Shown: positions 25,378-35,674, counted from the stretch's first letter. The stretch: 64,000 bases of DNA from Rhabdobacter roseus (GCF_014202275.1 NZ_JACHGF010000004.1:208928-272927); one strand, 5' to 3'. Notes: generated from the sequence alone by a model not told the origin. Numbers and translations: made by a program.

Positions 25378-27087
25378 TTACGGTCTGTCCCACCAAACGC
25401 GTCCTGTAGCGTCCTGTGGGTCACGGCCAAATCCGGCTATCTGCGCCATGGCGTCGTAAGCGGCCTGGCGGTTGGCGTAGTTAGGCGAGGATGGGTTCGG
25501 AATGCCCAGGGGTGCCCGACGGGGAATGACCAGCGTAGCGCCCAGGTTAGTCAGCGTAGGCATAGGTACTGTAGAGGTAGGATTGGGGAAGCCCGTCCGT
25601 TTCCAGGTAGCCCAGCCTTCCGAAGGCTGCTTGAGGAAGTGCAGGTATGCCTGGCTGGCAATCTGATCCAAGGCTTTGCTCGCGTCGAAAGCGACCGCGG
25701 GTTTAGCCAGATACGCCGTGATCTCCGCCGGGGTTACCGGGGTGTAGTTGGTGAACTGACCACCCACCGCGATGTCATTATACCAGTTGATGGAGCTGGT
25801 AATACCCGCTTCGTACCACTCTTTGGTGCTGCCGGTGCCAATGCCCCGAGCCGCCACTTCGGCCCGCATGAAGCAGTAATCCGCGTAGGTGATGACGGGT
25901 AAGTATGACCGGCCCGTGCCTACGTTACCGCTGGCGTCAGTAAAAATGGCGCTGAAAAGGCGGGGCTGAATGAACGAAAGCGTATCTACCTGAATTTCCT
26001 GTCCGTTGTTGGTTACTCGACGCGGGGTGTAGAAACGCTGAATAATGGCGTTGTTACGGGTATCGTCCGGGTTGGTATAGCTGCCTACGTAGCGTCGAGC
26101 GGGTTCTTGCGTACCTGCGGGTAACTGTCCGTTGGCTATCAGTAGATTGATATTCGCCTGTGAATACGAGTTAGGCGTAAAAAAGGCATCGATACGAGGA
26201 TCCTGGTTGGCCCACATAAAGTCCACGATGGGCTTAGGAGCCCGAAGGTTGCTAGGATTCCAGTTGCTACCATTGTCGTTACCCGTAAAATTGGTTCTAG
26301 CGACAAAGATCCAGCTATCGGCATTGGAGGCCATCAAATCAGCAGCAGGTTGTGCCAGTACTTCGTTAATGATCGCCGTAGCCTTGGCAGCATCCGCTTT
26401 GAGCTGGCGCATGGCTATTTTCAGGCGCAGCGCATTACCGGCTTTCACCCATTGCTGAGCATTACCGCCATAGTACTGGTCGTAAGTGCCCAAACTTACC
26501 TGTGGCACGGTAGGAGCGGCTTTCAGGGTAGCAATAGCCTCTTTCAGCTCTTCGTCCAGACGGGCAAAGATTTGCTGCTGCGAATCGTAAGTAGGCTCCA
26601 GTGTGCCGCCGTAGCGTCCCTGGAAGGCATCGGAGTAGGGGATACTGCCGTAGATGTCTGATACGTAGAAGGTGTAATACGCTTTCAGAATGCGGGCAAT
26701 CCGGATCATGTGTACGTAGCGTGCCTGCTCATTGGCTTCCAGTCGCCCGACTAACTGCTCCAGGTCATAGAGGCGGTCGCCTACTCCGTTGTAGAGGCGG
26801 CCGTAGCGCTGGGAGAAGTTATCCCAGTTTTGGGTAAAGGCGCCCTGATTTCCGTTTAGCGCCGTAGTGTACTGCATCCAGGGCATGATCCGCTGGTAAA
26901 GGTCGTAAAAGGCCTCAAAATCCTGGCTGTGAATGCTGACACTGGCGTTCAGAAACTGGTTTTGGGGGGGGATAGTAGTCAGCGCGTCGGGATCTTTATT
27001 GATATCCACGAAGGCCTGCTTGTCGCAGGAAGATACCAAAAGCCCTGCCGCTACCACGAATAGGATTCGATATTTGATGAATTTCAT
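25378..27087 (-). CDS. SusD/RagB-family nutrient-binding lipoprotein (pair 2)
   Basis: Surface lipoprotein of 569 residues with lipobox GLLVSSC and the SusD-like_2 start FVDINKDPDALTTIPPQNQF. Further family features are the helix-rich core and the segment YADYCFMRAEVAARGIG near the C-terminus. It starts 45 bases after the SusC gene and is its partner. The DNA has markedly fewer GGTAC words (one in 26001-27000) than most of the window, which suggests the pair arrived separately from pair 1. Ligand unknown; it is clearly divergent from the SusD of pair 1. Confidence 0.92.
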   Translation of the reverse strand: MKFIKYRILFVVAAGLLVSSCDKQAFVDINKDPDALTTIPPQNQFLNASVSIHSQDFEAFYDLYQRIMPWMQYTTALNGNQGAFTQNWDNFSQRYGRLYNGVGDRLYDLEQLVGRLEANEQARYVHMIRIARILKAYYTFYVSDIYGSIPYSDAFQGRYGGTLEPTYDSQQQIFARLDEELKEAIATLKAAPTVPQVSLGTYDQYYGGNAQQWVKAGNALRLKIAMRQLKADAAKATAIINEVLAQPAADLMASNADSWIFVARTNFTGNDNGSNWNPSNLRAPKPIVDFMWANQDPRIDAFFTPNSYSQANINLLIANGQLPAGTQEPARRYVGSYTNPDDTRNNAIIQRFYTPRRVTNNGQEIQVDTLSFIQPRLFSAIFTDASGNVGTGRSYLPVITYADYCFMRAEVAARGIGTGSTKEWYEAGITSSINWYNDIAVGGQFTNYTPVTPAEITAYLAKPAVAFDASKALDQIASQAYLHFLKQPSEGWATWKRTGFPNPTSTVPMPTLTNLGATLVIPRRAPLGIPNPSSPNYANRQAAYDAMAQIAGFGRDPQDATGRVWWDRP

Positions 27088-27132
27088 AAGGGATTCTCTT
27101 GATGTTTTATTGATCGAAACTTAAAGCGATGA

Positions 27133-30100
27133 TTACAGTCCTATGTTGACGGATACACCCAAGTGACGGGAGAAAGGTAGTCCACCGTACTCCATGAATT
27201 CACCGGCGCGGTTGCTGTACAAGCCTTCGGGGTTAATACCCGCTTTGGCGGTGCGGTACAGGTAGCCGATGTTCCGGCCCACCAGGCTCACGCGCAGCGA
27301 TTGTACCTTGGCTTTGTTGACAAAGCTGGCGGGTACATTATAGCCAATGGATACTTCGCGCAGCGATACCCACGAGTTCTCGAAGGTCGAGAATTCCCGG
27401 ATACCCGAGCCCCACTGGGTGAGGTTCTGGTAGTAAGCAAAAGCAGGGATGGGCGTCAGGTACCCTTTTTCCACGGCTTCGGCGTAGGGCATACCGCCCA
27501 GGTCAATGTCTTGATCGGCTACGCGTACCCGATAGCCATCGGCTAGTACGCCGTCGGGGATAATCCCGTCGGTACGAACGTTACCGGCCGCATCGGTGAA
27601 GGTTACCCCACCGAGATCGGGTGTACGTCCGGGAAGTGAGAAGGCAAACGCTCCGTAGGAAGAACCGTATTGGTGCGTCGCGGAGGTCATCAGCCCACCA
27701 ATCTTGGCGTCAATTTGTGCCGTGGCCGAAAAATCGCCGAAGCGGAAAGAGTTGACGTTGCTTGCTAGAAAGTTTTCCATCACGGTACCTAATTCTTTAG
27801 CTCCCTGTCCGTAAGCGCCACTACGCAGGTAAGAGGGATATCCCTGGACCGTACCACTGGCGGCTCCGATGACCTTCTGGCCGTTGGCGGGGTGGTCTAT
27901 TGGGCTGCCATCGGCCCCCTTCGCTTGGTAGGTAGCATATGCGTAGGAAGTGATGATAGTTCCGTAGTCTTTGCCTACGCGGGCTACGGACTGTACATCC
28001 GCGCCAAAACCAAGGGCTAGCTCGTAAGTATCGGTACCCTCTACGAGTTCCAATATCTTGTTGCGGTTACGCGTAAAGTTTATGCTGGTATTCCACTCAA
28101 ATTTGTTGGCTTTGATGGGCGTAGCCGTAATCAAGAGCTCAATTCCTTTGTTTTGAATTTTACCTGCGTTGACAATGCGGCTGTTGACACCCGATTCAGC
28201 AGCTGAAGACAAACTTAGGATTTCGTTACGGGTGAGCTTGTTGTAGACCGTAGCGTCAATACCCAGGCGACCGCTAAAGAAGCGGATGTCCCCGCCCAAT
28301 TCCCACTCGCGGGCTAGACGGTTTTTAAGGCCGTAGTTAGGCAGGGTATTGTCGCGGAAGCCGGAAATATTAACTTGGCTTCCATTGGGAAGGGTATAAG
28401 TGCCCTGAGGCTGGTAGATACCCGTCTGGTTGGTTCTCCAGGCATCGGTATCACCACCCGTGAAGCCGTAGCTGGCGCGCAACTTACCAAAGGAAAGCCA
28501 GGTAGGCAGGTTTTGCAGCGATTCGGTAGCAATCCAGGCCAAACCAACAGCTGGATAGGAATACGAGGGATTGCCACTACCATCCGCATAGGTTAGCGTG
28601 GAAGACCAGTCATTCCGGTAGCTGAAGTTCAGCGTCAAGGCGTCTTTGTAGGTTACGTCCCCATAGGCATAAAGGGCATCGATGCGGCGTGACGGATTAA
28701 GGCGGTTTTCGTTAACCAAGGTGTTGGTCGAATTGGCTAAGGAGAATACTTCTGGCACCCGTAGGCCACCGTCGGTACGAGCAAAGAAATACCGGCCTCC
28801 AAGCAGACGGTTGGTTTCTCCCCCTACGTTGAAGCTTACGTTGAAGTCATCGCCAAACTGATGGTTCGCCATGGCAATGGCCTGGAAGCGCGACTGGCTC
28901 CGATTTTCGGTATATTCGTTGTATTCACCCCCCGCAAAATTGGCGTTTTGACCACGGTTCCTAGTGTTACCTGTAAACAGTTCGTTTTGTACATTACCTC
29001 GCACCAGGAAGCTCAGCCAGGAAGTAACGTTTCCGGTCAGATCGATATTACCACGGAATACTTTTTCATTCCGCACCTGCGTGTACTGGAAGGTCTCGAA
29101 CATGAATTGCGTCATGCCATAAGGATCGGCGGTTCCCTGGCGGCGTCCACCGGCCACGGGGTCGATGTAGTTATTGGCCCAGTAGTCAATGTCCATCGAG
29201 CGCGGGCGACCAAACACAAAACGGAAGACCGGGTTGTAGTTACCACCCTGACGGATGGGGTTCACCATGTCGTTGTCGGTGTAGTCGGCGCTTACGTCCA
29301 GGTTAAAGATTTTCCCGATTTTCTGGGTACCTCGGATGTTGAAGTTGTTCCGTTGCAGCTCCGTACCCGCGGGCATGATGGAGGTGTTTTTCAGGCTGGA
29401 AAAAGCCGCCCGGAACGAACTCCGGTCATTACCGCCTTCTACGGCTACGTTATGATTGATGAACTTACCCGTTTGGAAGAAGCTCAATGGATTGTTGGCT
29501 TTCCACTCGACCATGCGGCCGTCGAGGTCGCGTACCATCTGGCCGTTCATTTCCGGGCCGTAGGAGTAAATGTAGTTGGGGCGATCCACCTCGTCTACGC
29601 CGTCAGTGCCTTTCGCAAAGGTAGGATTCAGACCCGCGCCAAAGCGATTTTGCAGATCCAGGAAGCGATAGGCGTTTTCGAAGGAGGACGTATGGTTATA
29701 AGTCACACCCAACCCTTTTTCGGCACGGCCCTTTTTGGTTTGCACCACCACGACCCCGTTCAAGGCCTCAGAGCCGTAGAGTGCACTGGCGGCGGAACCT
29801 TTCAGTACCGTCATGGACTCGATATTATCGGGGTTGATGTTTTTCATGATATTCCCAAAATCCTGGCCGGCTCCCCAGGAGTCGGCACCCGAAGTACCTG
29901 GACGAATAAGTACCCCATCTACCACAAAAAGCGGCTGGGTATTGGGGCTCAAAGACGCATTACCCCGAATACGAATACGTGAGGAAGACATGGGGCCACC
30001 GGTACCCTGGTTGATCATCACCCCCGCTACTTTACCTTGCAGGGCGTTCACCAGGTTAGGGTTGTTAGCCCGGGTAAGGTCTTGGCCCTGTACGGTTTGT

Positions 30101-30486
30101 ACGGCGTAGGCGAGTTTGCGCGTTTCCTGCGACATCCCAAAGCCCGTGACCACTACTTCGTTGAGGGTTTTGTTATCTTCTTCCAGCGATACACTGATCT
30201 CGCTGGCATTGCCTACGGCTACTTCTTTGCTTACGTAGCCAATGGATGAGAAAACGAGTACGGCACTGCTGGACGTCACGGTAGTTCTGAACGAACCGTC
30301 CGCATCCGTTGCTCCCCCTGTATTGGTTCCTTTAACAAGGAAAGAGACGCCGGGCAGAGGATTACCCTCTTGATCACGCACCGTTCCTGTAACGGTTTTA
30401 CGGTCCTGAGCCATACTCCACGTACCACTTAGAAGTAGTAACAGTACAACCAGCACACGGTGTAAAGTTGTAAACCTTAGTCGCAT
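27133..30486 (-). CDS. SusC/RagA family TonB-linked outer membrane transporter (pair 2)
   Basis: TonB-energised outer-membrane importer of 1117 residues. Domain order: signal peptide, CarboxypepD_reg-like domain (GTVRDQEGNPLPGVSFLVKG), TonB-box-like TLNEVVVTGFGMS, plug (RIRIRGNASLSPNTQPLFVV, MTVLKGSAASALYGSEALNG) and barrel ending SVNIGL. SusD follows directly. Upstream on the same strand lie haloperoxidase-like, VCBS and monooxygenase-like genes, separated by a 295-base gap with its own possible promoter box (30607-30614), so the pair may be expressed on its own. Confidence 0.95.
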   Translation of the reverse strand: MRLRFTTLHRVLVVLLLLLSGTWSMAQDRKTVTGTVRDQEGNPLPGVSFLVKGTNTGGATDADGSFRTTVTSSSAVLVFSSIGYVSKEVAVGNASEISVSLEEDNKTLNEVVVTGFGMSQETRKLAYAVQTVQGQDLTRANNPNLVNALQGKVAGVMINQGTGGPMSSSRIRIRGNASLSPNTQPLFVVDGVLIRPGTSGADSWGAGQDFGNIMKNINPDNIESMTVLKGSAASALYGSEALNGVVVVQTKKGRAEKGLGVTYNHTSSFENAYRFLDLQNRFGAGLNPTFAKGTDGVDEVDRPNYIYSYGPEMNGQMVRDLDGRMVEWKANNPLSFFQTGKFINHNVAVEGGNDRSSFRAAFSSLKNTSIMPAGTELQRNNFNIRGTQKIGKIFNLDVSADYTDNDMVNPIRQGGNYNPVFRFVFGRPRSMDIDYWANNYIDPVAGGRRQGTADPYGMTQFMFETFQYTQVRNEKVFRGNIDLTGNVTSWLSFLVRGNVQNELFTGNTRNRGQNANFAGGEYNEYTENRSQSRFQAIAMANHQFGDDFNVSFNVGGETNRLLGGRYFFARTDGGLRVPEVFSLANSTNTLVNENRLNPSRRIDALYAYGDVTYKDALTLNFSYRNDWSSTLTYADGSGNPSYSYPAVGLAWIATESLQNLPTWLSFGKLRASYGFTGGDTDAWRTNQTGIYQPQGTYTLPNGSQVNISGFRDNTLPNYGLKNRLAREWELGGDIRFFSGRLGIDATVYNKLTRNEILSLSSAAESGVNSRIVNAGKIQNKGIELLITATPIKANKFEWNTSINFTRNRNKILELVEGTDTYELALGFGADVQSVARVGKDYGTIITSYAYATYQAKGADGSPIDHPANGQKVIGAASGTVQGYPSYLRSGAYGQGAKELGTVMENFLASNVNSFRFGDFSATAQIDAKIGGLMTSATHQYGSSYGAFAFSLPGRTPDLGGVTFTDAAGNVRTDGIIPDGVLADGYRVRVADQDIDLGGMPYAEAVEKGYLTPIPAFAYYQNLTQWGSGIREFSTFENSWVSLREVSIGYNVPASFVNKAKVQSLRVSLVGRNIGYLYRTAKAGINPEGLYSNRAGEFMEYGGLPFSRHLGVSVNIGL

Positions 30487-30555
30487 AAATTGTAGATAGA
30501 TAGTTAATGGATTTAATTAGAATTTACTAGAACGCTTTAGCCCCTATAAATGATC

Positions 30556-30572
30556 AAATAGTACTACTATTT
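30556..30572. promoter_or_regulatory. Inverted repeat upstream of SusC (pair 2)
   Basis: Eight-base arms AAATAGTA and TACTATTT around one base, 70 bases upstream of the SusC start in AT-rich DNA. Symmetry of this size could be an operator for a dimeric regulator; no regulator gene is adjacent. Confidence 0.35.
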
Positions 30573-30606
30573 AATCTCAGAATAGGTATAAAAACATTAG
30601 TTGAGT

Positions 30607-30614
30607 CAAATATA
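30607..30614 (-). promoter_or_regulatory. Possible -7 promoter box for SusC/SusD pair 2
   Basis: Minus-strand TATATTTG, an exact TAnnTTTG match, 120 bases upstream of the ATG at 30486. A -33 TTG at the right distance is not evident, so confidence is low. Confidence 0.3.
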
Positions 30615-30781
30615 AAGATTTTTCTTACAAATGGGGAATAATATTTTAAATTTTTTTAAAATGTACGAATATGTAGCTAACGGTAATTTAATAATTAACA
30701 CAAAATGCAGCGCGGATGTGGTACGGATAAAAGATTAAAAAGAAGAAGAGTATAAAAAAAATTCGGAGAGAAATACAGAGT

Positions 30782-32131
30782 TCAGGGGCGTAAGCGCAGT
30801 CGGGAAAGTACCCATTGGCCTACCCTTTCACCCTGGACTTGTCCTTGCTCAATGGCCGCTCGGTAATGAATACCACCATAAAGGCGACTGATGGCGGCCT
30901 CGTCGCAGGCTGCCCGGAAGGAGCTGAACGTACGGGCCGGTAGCCCGTACTCCATCTCGGTTTTATCCACAAAACGAAACTGCTCACCGAGGTACTCGGT
31001 CAATACCACGGCGGCGGCGGTGGAAATAACGCTGTGCCCGCTGGTATACTCGGGAAAAGGCGGGGTTTGCAGTAAGGGGCGCCAGGTTTCGTCAAGGTAG
31101 GAATTAATTACGGTCTCAGGACGGATGAGTTGGCTACGGTACTTTTCGTCCCAGCAGCTAATGAAGCCATCAAACAGCGCCACGGCGGTAATGAGGTAGG
31201 TAGCCGAGGTGGCCGTCCAATCGAGCTTGGCCGAAGCGGCGGCCTGACCGGCAATGGAGATCCAATGCCCTCCCGGCGATAATTTTTTAGTCGCAAAGTT
31301 GAGGTGTCCCTGGGTGTTTAGATAAAAAGGATTACAATCCCAGAAATTGGCGATCAGCCGTTGCTCATCGGAGAGGGCTCGGGTCACGTCATACACTTCG
31401 CGCGCCTGCTGCATAAATTCACTCGCCTGGTCTGGGCTAAAGGCTGGCGGCGGCAGCGGCTTAAATTGCTGGGCGGAGTCGAAGGTGACGGAGCGGATCT
31501 GGCTCCAGTAAGGCTCCACGGCGTCGATGAAGCCCGGAGGCGTGGGGATCCACTTACCGGGGGCCTTGCTGTACGAATAGCGCCGCTGGCGACGGGTCAG
31601 GAGGTAGTTGTCGCGGGAAGCCCACTTCAAAATGCTGTCGCTGACGGCCTGCCCCAGCCGCAGGGAATTTTGATACACGAGCGAATCACTTTCCTTAAAT
31701 TCCCGCAAAATAACTGCCACGCTGTCGGTCAGGAGGTGCTCGGAAAACACCAGCTGCCCGCCGGTACGGAAGAAGGCGTACAGCGCGGCCAGGGGGTAGT
31801 TTACAGGAGCAGCGGATTCACCACCGGAGATCTTGGGGAAATGAGGTACCTGGCCGTGCAGGCTGTGGTACTTTTTATGCTCCAACACCAGCGTTTCGTA
31901 GGCGGCGGCGTTGGCGTAGAGGTAGATCCGGCTGGCAATGGGGGGCGAGAAAATATCGTGTACGATGGTCCGGGTTAGGTTTTTCTCGGCCCGGTGCATC
32001 AGCTCGGTGGACGGGGTACTTGCCGCCGACTGCGCTTGAGCCAAGCAGGTACCTAAGCCCATTTTCCCTAGCATTACTAGTAGTAATAAATAGGAGCGTA
32101 AAGGGGAGGTAAATCGGAAACGGCTACTCAT
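30782..32131 (-). CDS. Vanadium-dependent haloperoxidase-like (PAP2 superfamily) exported protein
   Basis: Exported helical protein of 449 residues in the family shared by vanadium haloperoxidases and PAP2 phosphatases. The phosphate/vanadate-binding segments are visible in order: KYRSQLIRPETVI (Lys and Arg), FPEYTSGHSVIS (Ser-Gly-His) and RLYGGIHYRAAIEQG (Arg and the apical His). Whether it uses vanadate and halide or is a phosphatase cannot be told from sequence. Its start overlaps the end of the VCBS/ASPIC gene by 8 bases, so the two are coupled; haloperoxidase-VCBS pairs are frequent in Bacteroidota. Confidence 0.85.
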   Translation of the reverse strand: MSSRFRFTSPLRSYLLLLVMLGKMGLGTCLAQAQSAASTPSTELMHRAEKNLTRTIVHDIFSPPIASRIYLYANAAAYETLVLEHKKYHSLHGQVPHFPKISGGESAAPVNYPLAALYAFFRTGGQLVFSEHLLTDSVAVILREFKESDSLVYQNSLRLGQAVSDSILKWASRDNYLLTRRQRRYSYSKAPGKWIPTPPGFIDAVEPYWSQIRSVTFDSAQQFKPLPPPAFSPDQASEFMQQAREVYDVTRALSDEQRLIANFWDCNPFYLNTQGHLNFATKKLSPGGHWISIAGQAAASAKLDWTATSATYLITAVALFDGFISCWDEKYRSQLIRPETVINSYLDETWRPLLQTPPFPEYTSGHSVISTAAAVVLTEYLGEQFRFVDKTEMEYGLPARTFSSFRAACDEAAISRLYGGIHYRAAIEQGQVQGERVGQWVLSRLRLRP

Positions 32132-35100
32132 GGGTATTTCCTAGTTTGAAAACCAATACTTCGTGGTCATTGCGGCCCACGACGAGCCACTTCTGGTCCG
32201 ATCCTACCGGGACGAGCGCGAGGCCGCGTACGTCGCCCTCGGCCCAGAGGCCGGACTCCTCCGACCCTACGGCGTCAAATTGCCAGGGGGCGGTTTGGCG
32301 CAGGTAAAGTCCAAAAGAGGCGTCGCAGGCACCGAGCTGCACCCGGTACGGCGCGAAATTGCCCGCCAGGATCAGGTCCGGACGGCCGTCCTTATCCAGG
32401 TCTTCTACCACCGCACCACTGACCGTCGAGAACTGTGCCTGCACGGGTAGTTCGTGTACCACAAAGTTAAAATTGCCCTGATTTTCCAAGACTACGCTGG
32501 CCTGCCGTTTGCAGTAGCGTTTGGGGGATTGGGCTATGGCCCCTTTTCCGAAGATATCCTCCACGGTGGCATCGGCATAGGCGGCGTAGGAGGTGTACTT
32601 GCGACGCAACGGCACGAGCTGGTCCAGGATTTCGTCGCGCGAGAACATCGGGTAGCTGGTTTCGCCCAGGTAGTAGGTCAGGATGGGATCAACCAGGCCG
32701 TTTTTATCAAAATCGTCGTAGTAGATGACCATGGGTTTTTCCGGCGTCGATTTAAACTGGGTATTGAGGCCGCTGTTGCCCACTACAAAATCCAGGTCGC
32801 CGTCGCCGTCCAGGTCAGCGGCCGTCAGCGAAGCCCAGCGGCCTTCGGTATCGGTCAGGCCGGGACTAAGTACCTCCTGAAATTGAGCCTGCGTATTGCG
32901 AAAAAGACGAATACCCATCCAGTCGCCTACCAGTACCAGGTCCGGCTTCCCGTCCCGGTCCAAATCCTGGAAATTGGCGGCCGTGATCATGCCGGGCCGC
33001 AGTAGCTCCGACGACCACGCGGCCGTCACGTCCGTAAACTTCACCTGGCTGTTGGCGCTGTCGTTGCGGAGCAGGTAGCTGCGGGCGGCCTCCGGAAACG
33101 AGCCGGGTACGGCGCGCCCACCCACAAACAGATCCAGGTCGCCGTCGCCGTCAATATCGGCACTGACCACACACTGGCCGGTACTTAGCATGGCGGGTAG
33201 GGCCGCCGGAGCGTACGTAAAGGTGCCGTCGCCCTGGTTGAGGTAGAGGCGGTCCTGGTAAGCGGGCGACGCGTCGTCGTACTCGCTACCGCCGCTGACC
33301 AGGTAGAGGTCCGGGTGGCCGTCGCCGTTGGCGTCAAAAAAATGGGCGGCTACTTCTTCCGAGGCGGCAAACTGGCGCCAGGGCTGGGAAGCCGCGGCCC
33401 TAAAAGTACCTTCGGGGGTTTGCAGGTAAAGTACCCCAAACTGGTTGGCCGCCCCGCCCAGGTAAATATCTTCGAGCCCGTCGCCGTTGACATCCCCTTG
33501 GGCCAGAGCCGGGCCCATGCGCGAGAGCTGGTAGGGGAGCAGTACTTCTACTTTAAAATCGACGAAATCGTTTTCCTGATGAAAAAAGTCGAGGCCGGTT
33601 TCGGAGCTGGGTAGTTGTTGGAAAAGCCGGGTACCTGCACTGGCCAGAGCGGAGGGAGCAGCAGGGGTACTTTGGGTAGGTTCTTGCAGTTGTAGTAGCT
33701 GGTCGGGGCGGGGAGATGCGAGCCGCGTGACGGCCCCCGAGGGCCAAACTACCCGCAGCGAGTCTACGGTACTTGAGGTACCCAGCCCAAAGTGCAGGTC
33801 GGTACTGACCGACGACTGGTACCCGCGCACGGGGTAGAGCTCCTGGTACTGTACTTGGCCATTAGCGTAGAGGTAGGCCTTGGCTCCCAGCGCCTGGACG
33901 TTGGGTTTTTGGCCCCGCAGCCGGAGGGTGAAGTAGTGGCTGCCGGTGCGGTTGTTTTGGTAAATATAAACGGGCTCGTTGATGTTCGAAACAACCAGAT
34001 CCAAGTCGCCGTCCCCGTCGAAATCGGCGTAGGCGGCGGCGTTGGAGACCGTCGCTTCGGTGAGTCCCCAGGCTGCGGACTGGTCCTGAAAGCGTAGTTC
34101 GCCGCCTTTTTCGCCGCCCAGGTTCCGGAAGAGGTAGTTGCGTAGCTTGTTAGAAGGCATTTTTTGTACTAGTCCGTAGGTCTTGAAATTCAGATTCCCC
34201 TTGGCGGCTTCTTTCAGTTGCTCGTCGGCTACGGTGTATTTCAGAAAATCCATGTTGGTAAAATCGCGCAGGTACCCGTTCGTAACCAGCAGGTCCTTCC
34301 AGCCGTCGTTGTCGAAGTCGGCCAGCAGGCCCGCCCAGCTCCAGTCGGTATTGGAAACTCCCGCCAGCTGCCCTATTTCGCTAAACCGCGCGTGGCCACG
34401 CGGATCGATACCTGCGTTGAGGTGCAGCATGTTGCGCATCTGTTGGTGGTAGTAGCCGCTGTCGAGCAGCAGGTGGTACTGGTCGTAGACGTCCGGGCCC
34501 TTCAGGAGCTTCTGCCGGTGGTTGTCCTCAGGCAGCATGTCCAGCGTCAGTACGTCCGGTCGGCCGTCGTTGTTGAAGTCGGCCACGTCGGCGCCCATCG
34601 AAAACTTGGACACGTGCGCAAACGATTTTCGTAGCGACTCGGTAAAGGCCGGTCCCGCACCGGCGGACCGGTCGCCCCGATCCTTGCCGTTGTTGACGTA
34701 GTAGGCGTCTACCTCGGTATAGTCGCTGGTGGTGTAGAGGTCGGGCCAGCCGTCCTGGTTGATGTCGGCCACGGTCACGCTCAGGCCAAAGTTCAGGGCG
34801 TTGTTGATGATCCCGGCCTGCTGCGTGACCTCGGTAAAGTGCAGTTTCCCCTTTTCGCTGTCGTTTCGAAAGAGGCGGTTGCCAAAGGCGCGGCTGGGGG
34901 TACTTCGGATCTGACGGGTGTTCAGAAACGGATTGACGGTATGGTTGGAGTGATTGAGCAGGAACATGTCCAGGTCGCCGTCGCGGTCATAGTCAAAGAA
35001 GGCCGCCTGGGTTGAGAGGGTACCTGGTGCGTCCAGCCCGTAGGCTTTGGCCATTTCTTTAAAAACGGGTACGCCCTTTTTTACGCCTTGATTAATGTAC

Positions 35101-35615
35101 AGTTCATTGGAAAGCTTGAGGCTATCGCGGAAGAAACCCGAGTGGCACACGTAGATGTCGAGCAGGCCGTCGCCGTTGAGGTCGACCACGCTCACGCCCG
35201 TGGCCCAGGTACCTTTGCCTTCCACGTTGGCCCTGCGGCTGACGTCCTCAAACCGCAAAGTACCCCCTTTTTCCGTCCGGTTGAGGTAGAGTTTGTTCTT
35301 GACGGTATTGCCCGAAATGAACAGGTCGGGACGACCATCGTTGTCAAAATCACCAATCCCGACGCCATTGCCGTTGTAGAGGTACTCGTACCGGAAAATG
35401 TGCAGCGAGTCGTTCTCCTGAATTTTATTAACAAACGTAACGCCGGATTCTTCCGGGCCCAAGCGCCGGAAAATGGGTCGGGCCGCGTCCGGTTGGGCCG
35501 CATTCGGTCGGGCCGCGTCCGGCTGGGCCGTGGCTGGGATACCCGGCAGCAGGTTGAGCCAGAGCAACCAACCAAGGTACTTTAGCGCCGTAGGAAAGGG
35601 AGTAAAGTGCGCCAT
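32124..35615 (-). CDS. Giant VCBS/ASPIC (CRTAC1-like) repeat protein
   Basis: Secreted protein of 1163 residues with a signal peptide ending PATAQ. It has at least a dozen FG-GAP/VCBS blades with calcium-binding motifs (GDFDNDGRPDLF, DLNGDGLLDIY, DFDGDGDLDLV, DLDGDGDLDFV and others) and an ASPIC/UnbV domain around residues 545-625 (LGAKAYLYANGQVQYQELYP; WPSGAV). A proline/alanine-rich repeat follows the signal peptide (DNA repeat at 35476-35529). The role is probably cell-surface binding or scaffolding; the overlap with the haloperoxidase-like gene implies they act together. Function remains unproven. Confidence 0.88.
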   Translation of the reverse strand: MAHFTPFPTALKYLGWLLWLNLLPGIPATAQPDAARPNAAQPDAARPIFRRLGPEESGVTFVNKIQENDSLHIFRYEYLYNGNGVGIGDFDNDGRPDLFISGNTVKNKLYLNRTEKGGTLRFEDVSRRANVEGKGTWATGVSVVDLNGDGLLDIYVCHSGFFRDSLKLSNELYINQGVKKGVPVFKEMAKAYGLDAPGTLSTQAAFFDYDRDGDLDMFLLNHSNHTVNPFLNTRQIRSTPSRAFGNRLFRNDSEKGKLHFTEVTQQAGIINNALNFGLSVTVADINQDGWPDLYTTSDYTEVDAYYVNNGKDRGDRSAGAGPAFTESLRKSFAHVSKFSMGADVADFNNDGRPDVLTLDMLPEDNHRQKLLKGPDVYDQYHLLLDSGYYHQQMRNMLHLNAGIDPRGHARFSEIGQLAGVSNTDWSWAGLLADFDNDGWKDLLVTNGYLRDFTNMDFLKYTVADEQLKEAAKGNLNFKTYGLVQKMPSNKLRNYLFRNLGGEKGGELRFQDQSAAWGLTEATVSNAAAYADFDGDGDLDLVVSNINEPVYIYQNNRTGSHYFTLRLRGQKPNVQALGAKAYLYANGQVQYQELYPVRGYQSSVSTDLHFGLGTSSTVDSLRVVWPSGAVTRLASPRPDQLLQLQEPTQSTPAAPSALASAGTRLFQQLPSSETGLDFFHQENDFVDFKVEVLLPYQLSRMGPALAQGDVNGDGLEDIYLGGAANQFGVLYLQTPEGTFRAAASQPWRQFAASEEVAAHFFDANGDGHPDLYLVSGGSEYDDASPAYQDRLYLNQGDGTFTYAPAALPAMLSTGQCVVSADIDGDGDLDLFVGGRAVPGSFPEAARSYLLRNDSANSQVKFTDVTAAWSSELLRPGMITAANFQDLDRDGKPDLVLVGDWMGIRLFRNTQAQFQEVLSPGLTDTEGRWASLTAADLDGDGDLDFVVGNSGLNTQFKSTPEKPMVIYYDDFDKNGLVDPILTYYLGETSYPMFSRDEILDQLVPLRRKYTSYAAYADATVEDIFGKGAIAQSPKRYCKRQASVVLENQGNFNFVVHELPVQAQFSTVSGAVVEDLDKDGRPDLILAGNFAPYRVQLGACDASFGLYLRQTAPWQFDAVGSEESGLWAEGDVRGLALVPVGSDQKWLVVGRNDHEVLVFKLGNTHE
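35476..35529. repeat. Short tandem repeat inside the VCBS/ASPIC gene
   Basis: A unit of about 30 bases is repeated nearly twice with few changes; on the coding strand it gives Pro-Asp-Ala-Ala-Arg-Pro-Asn-Ala-Ala-Gln style repeats just after the signal peptide. Such a unit could vary in copy number between strains and change linker length. Confidence 0.6.
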
Positions 35616-35674
35616 AGGCGAAGGGTACTTTAGAGGGTAGTTGGTGTATAGAATAGCCTCGGCGGGCAGCCAAG

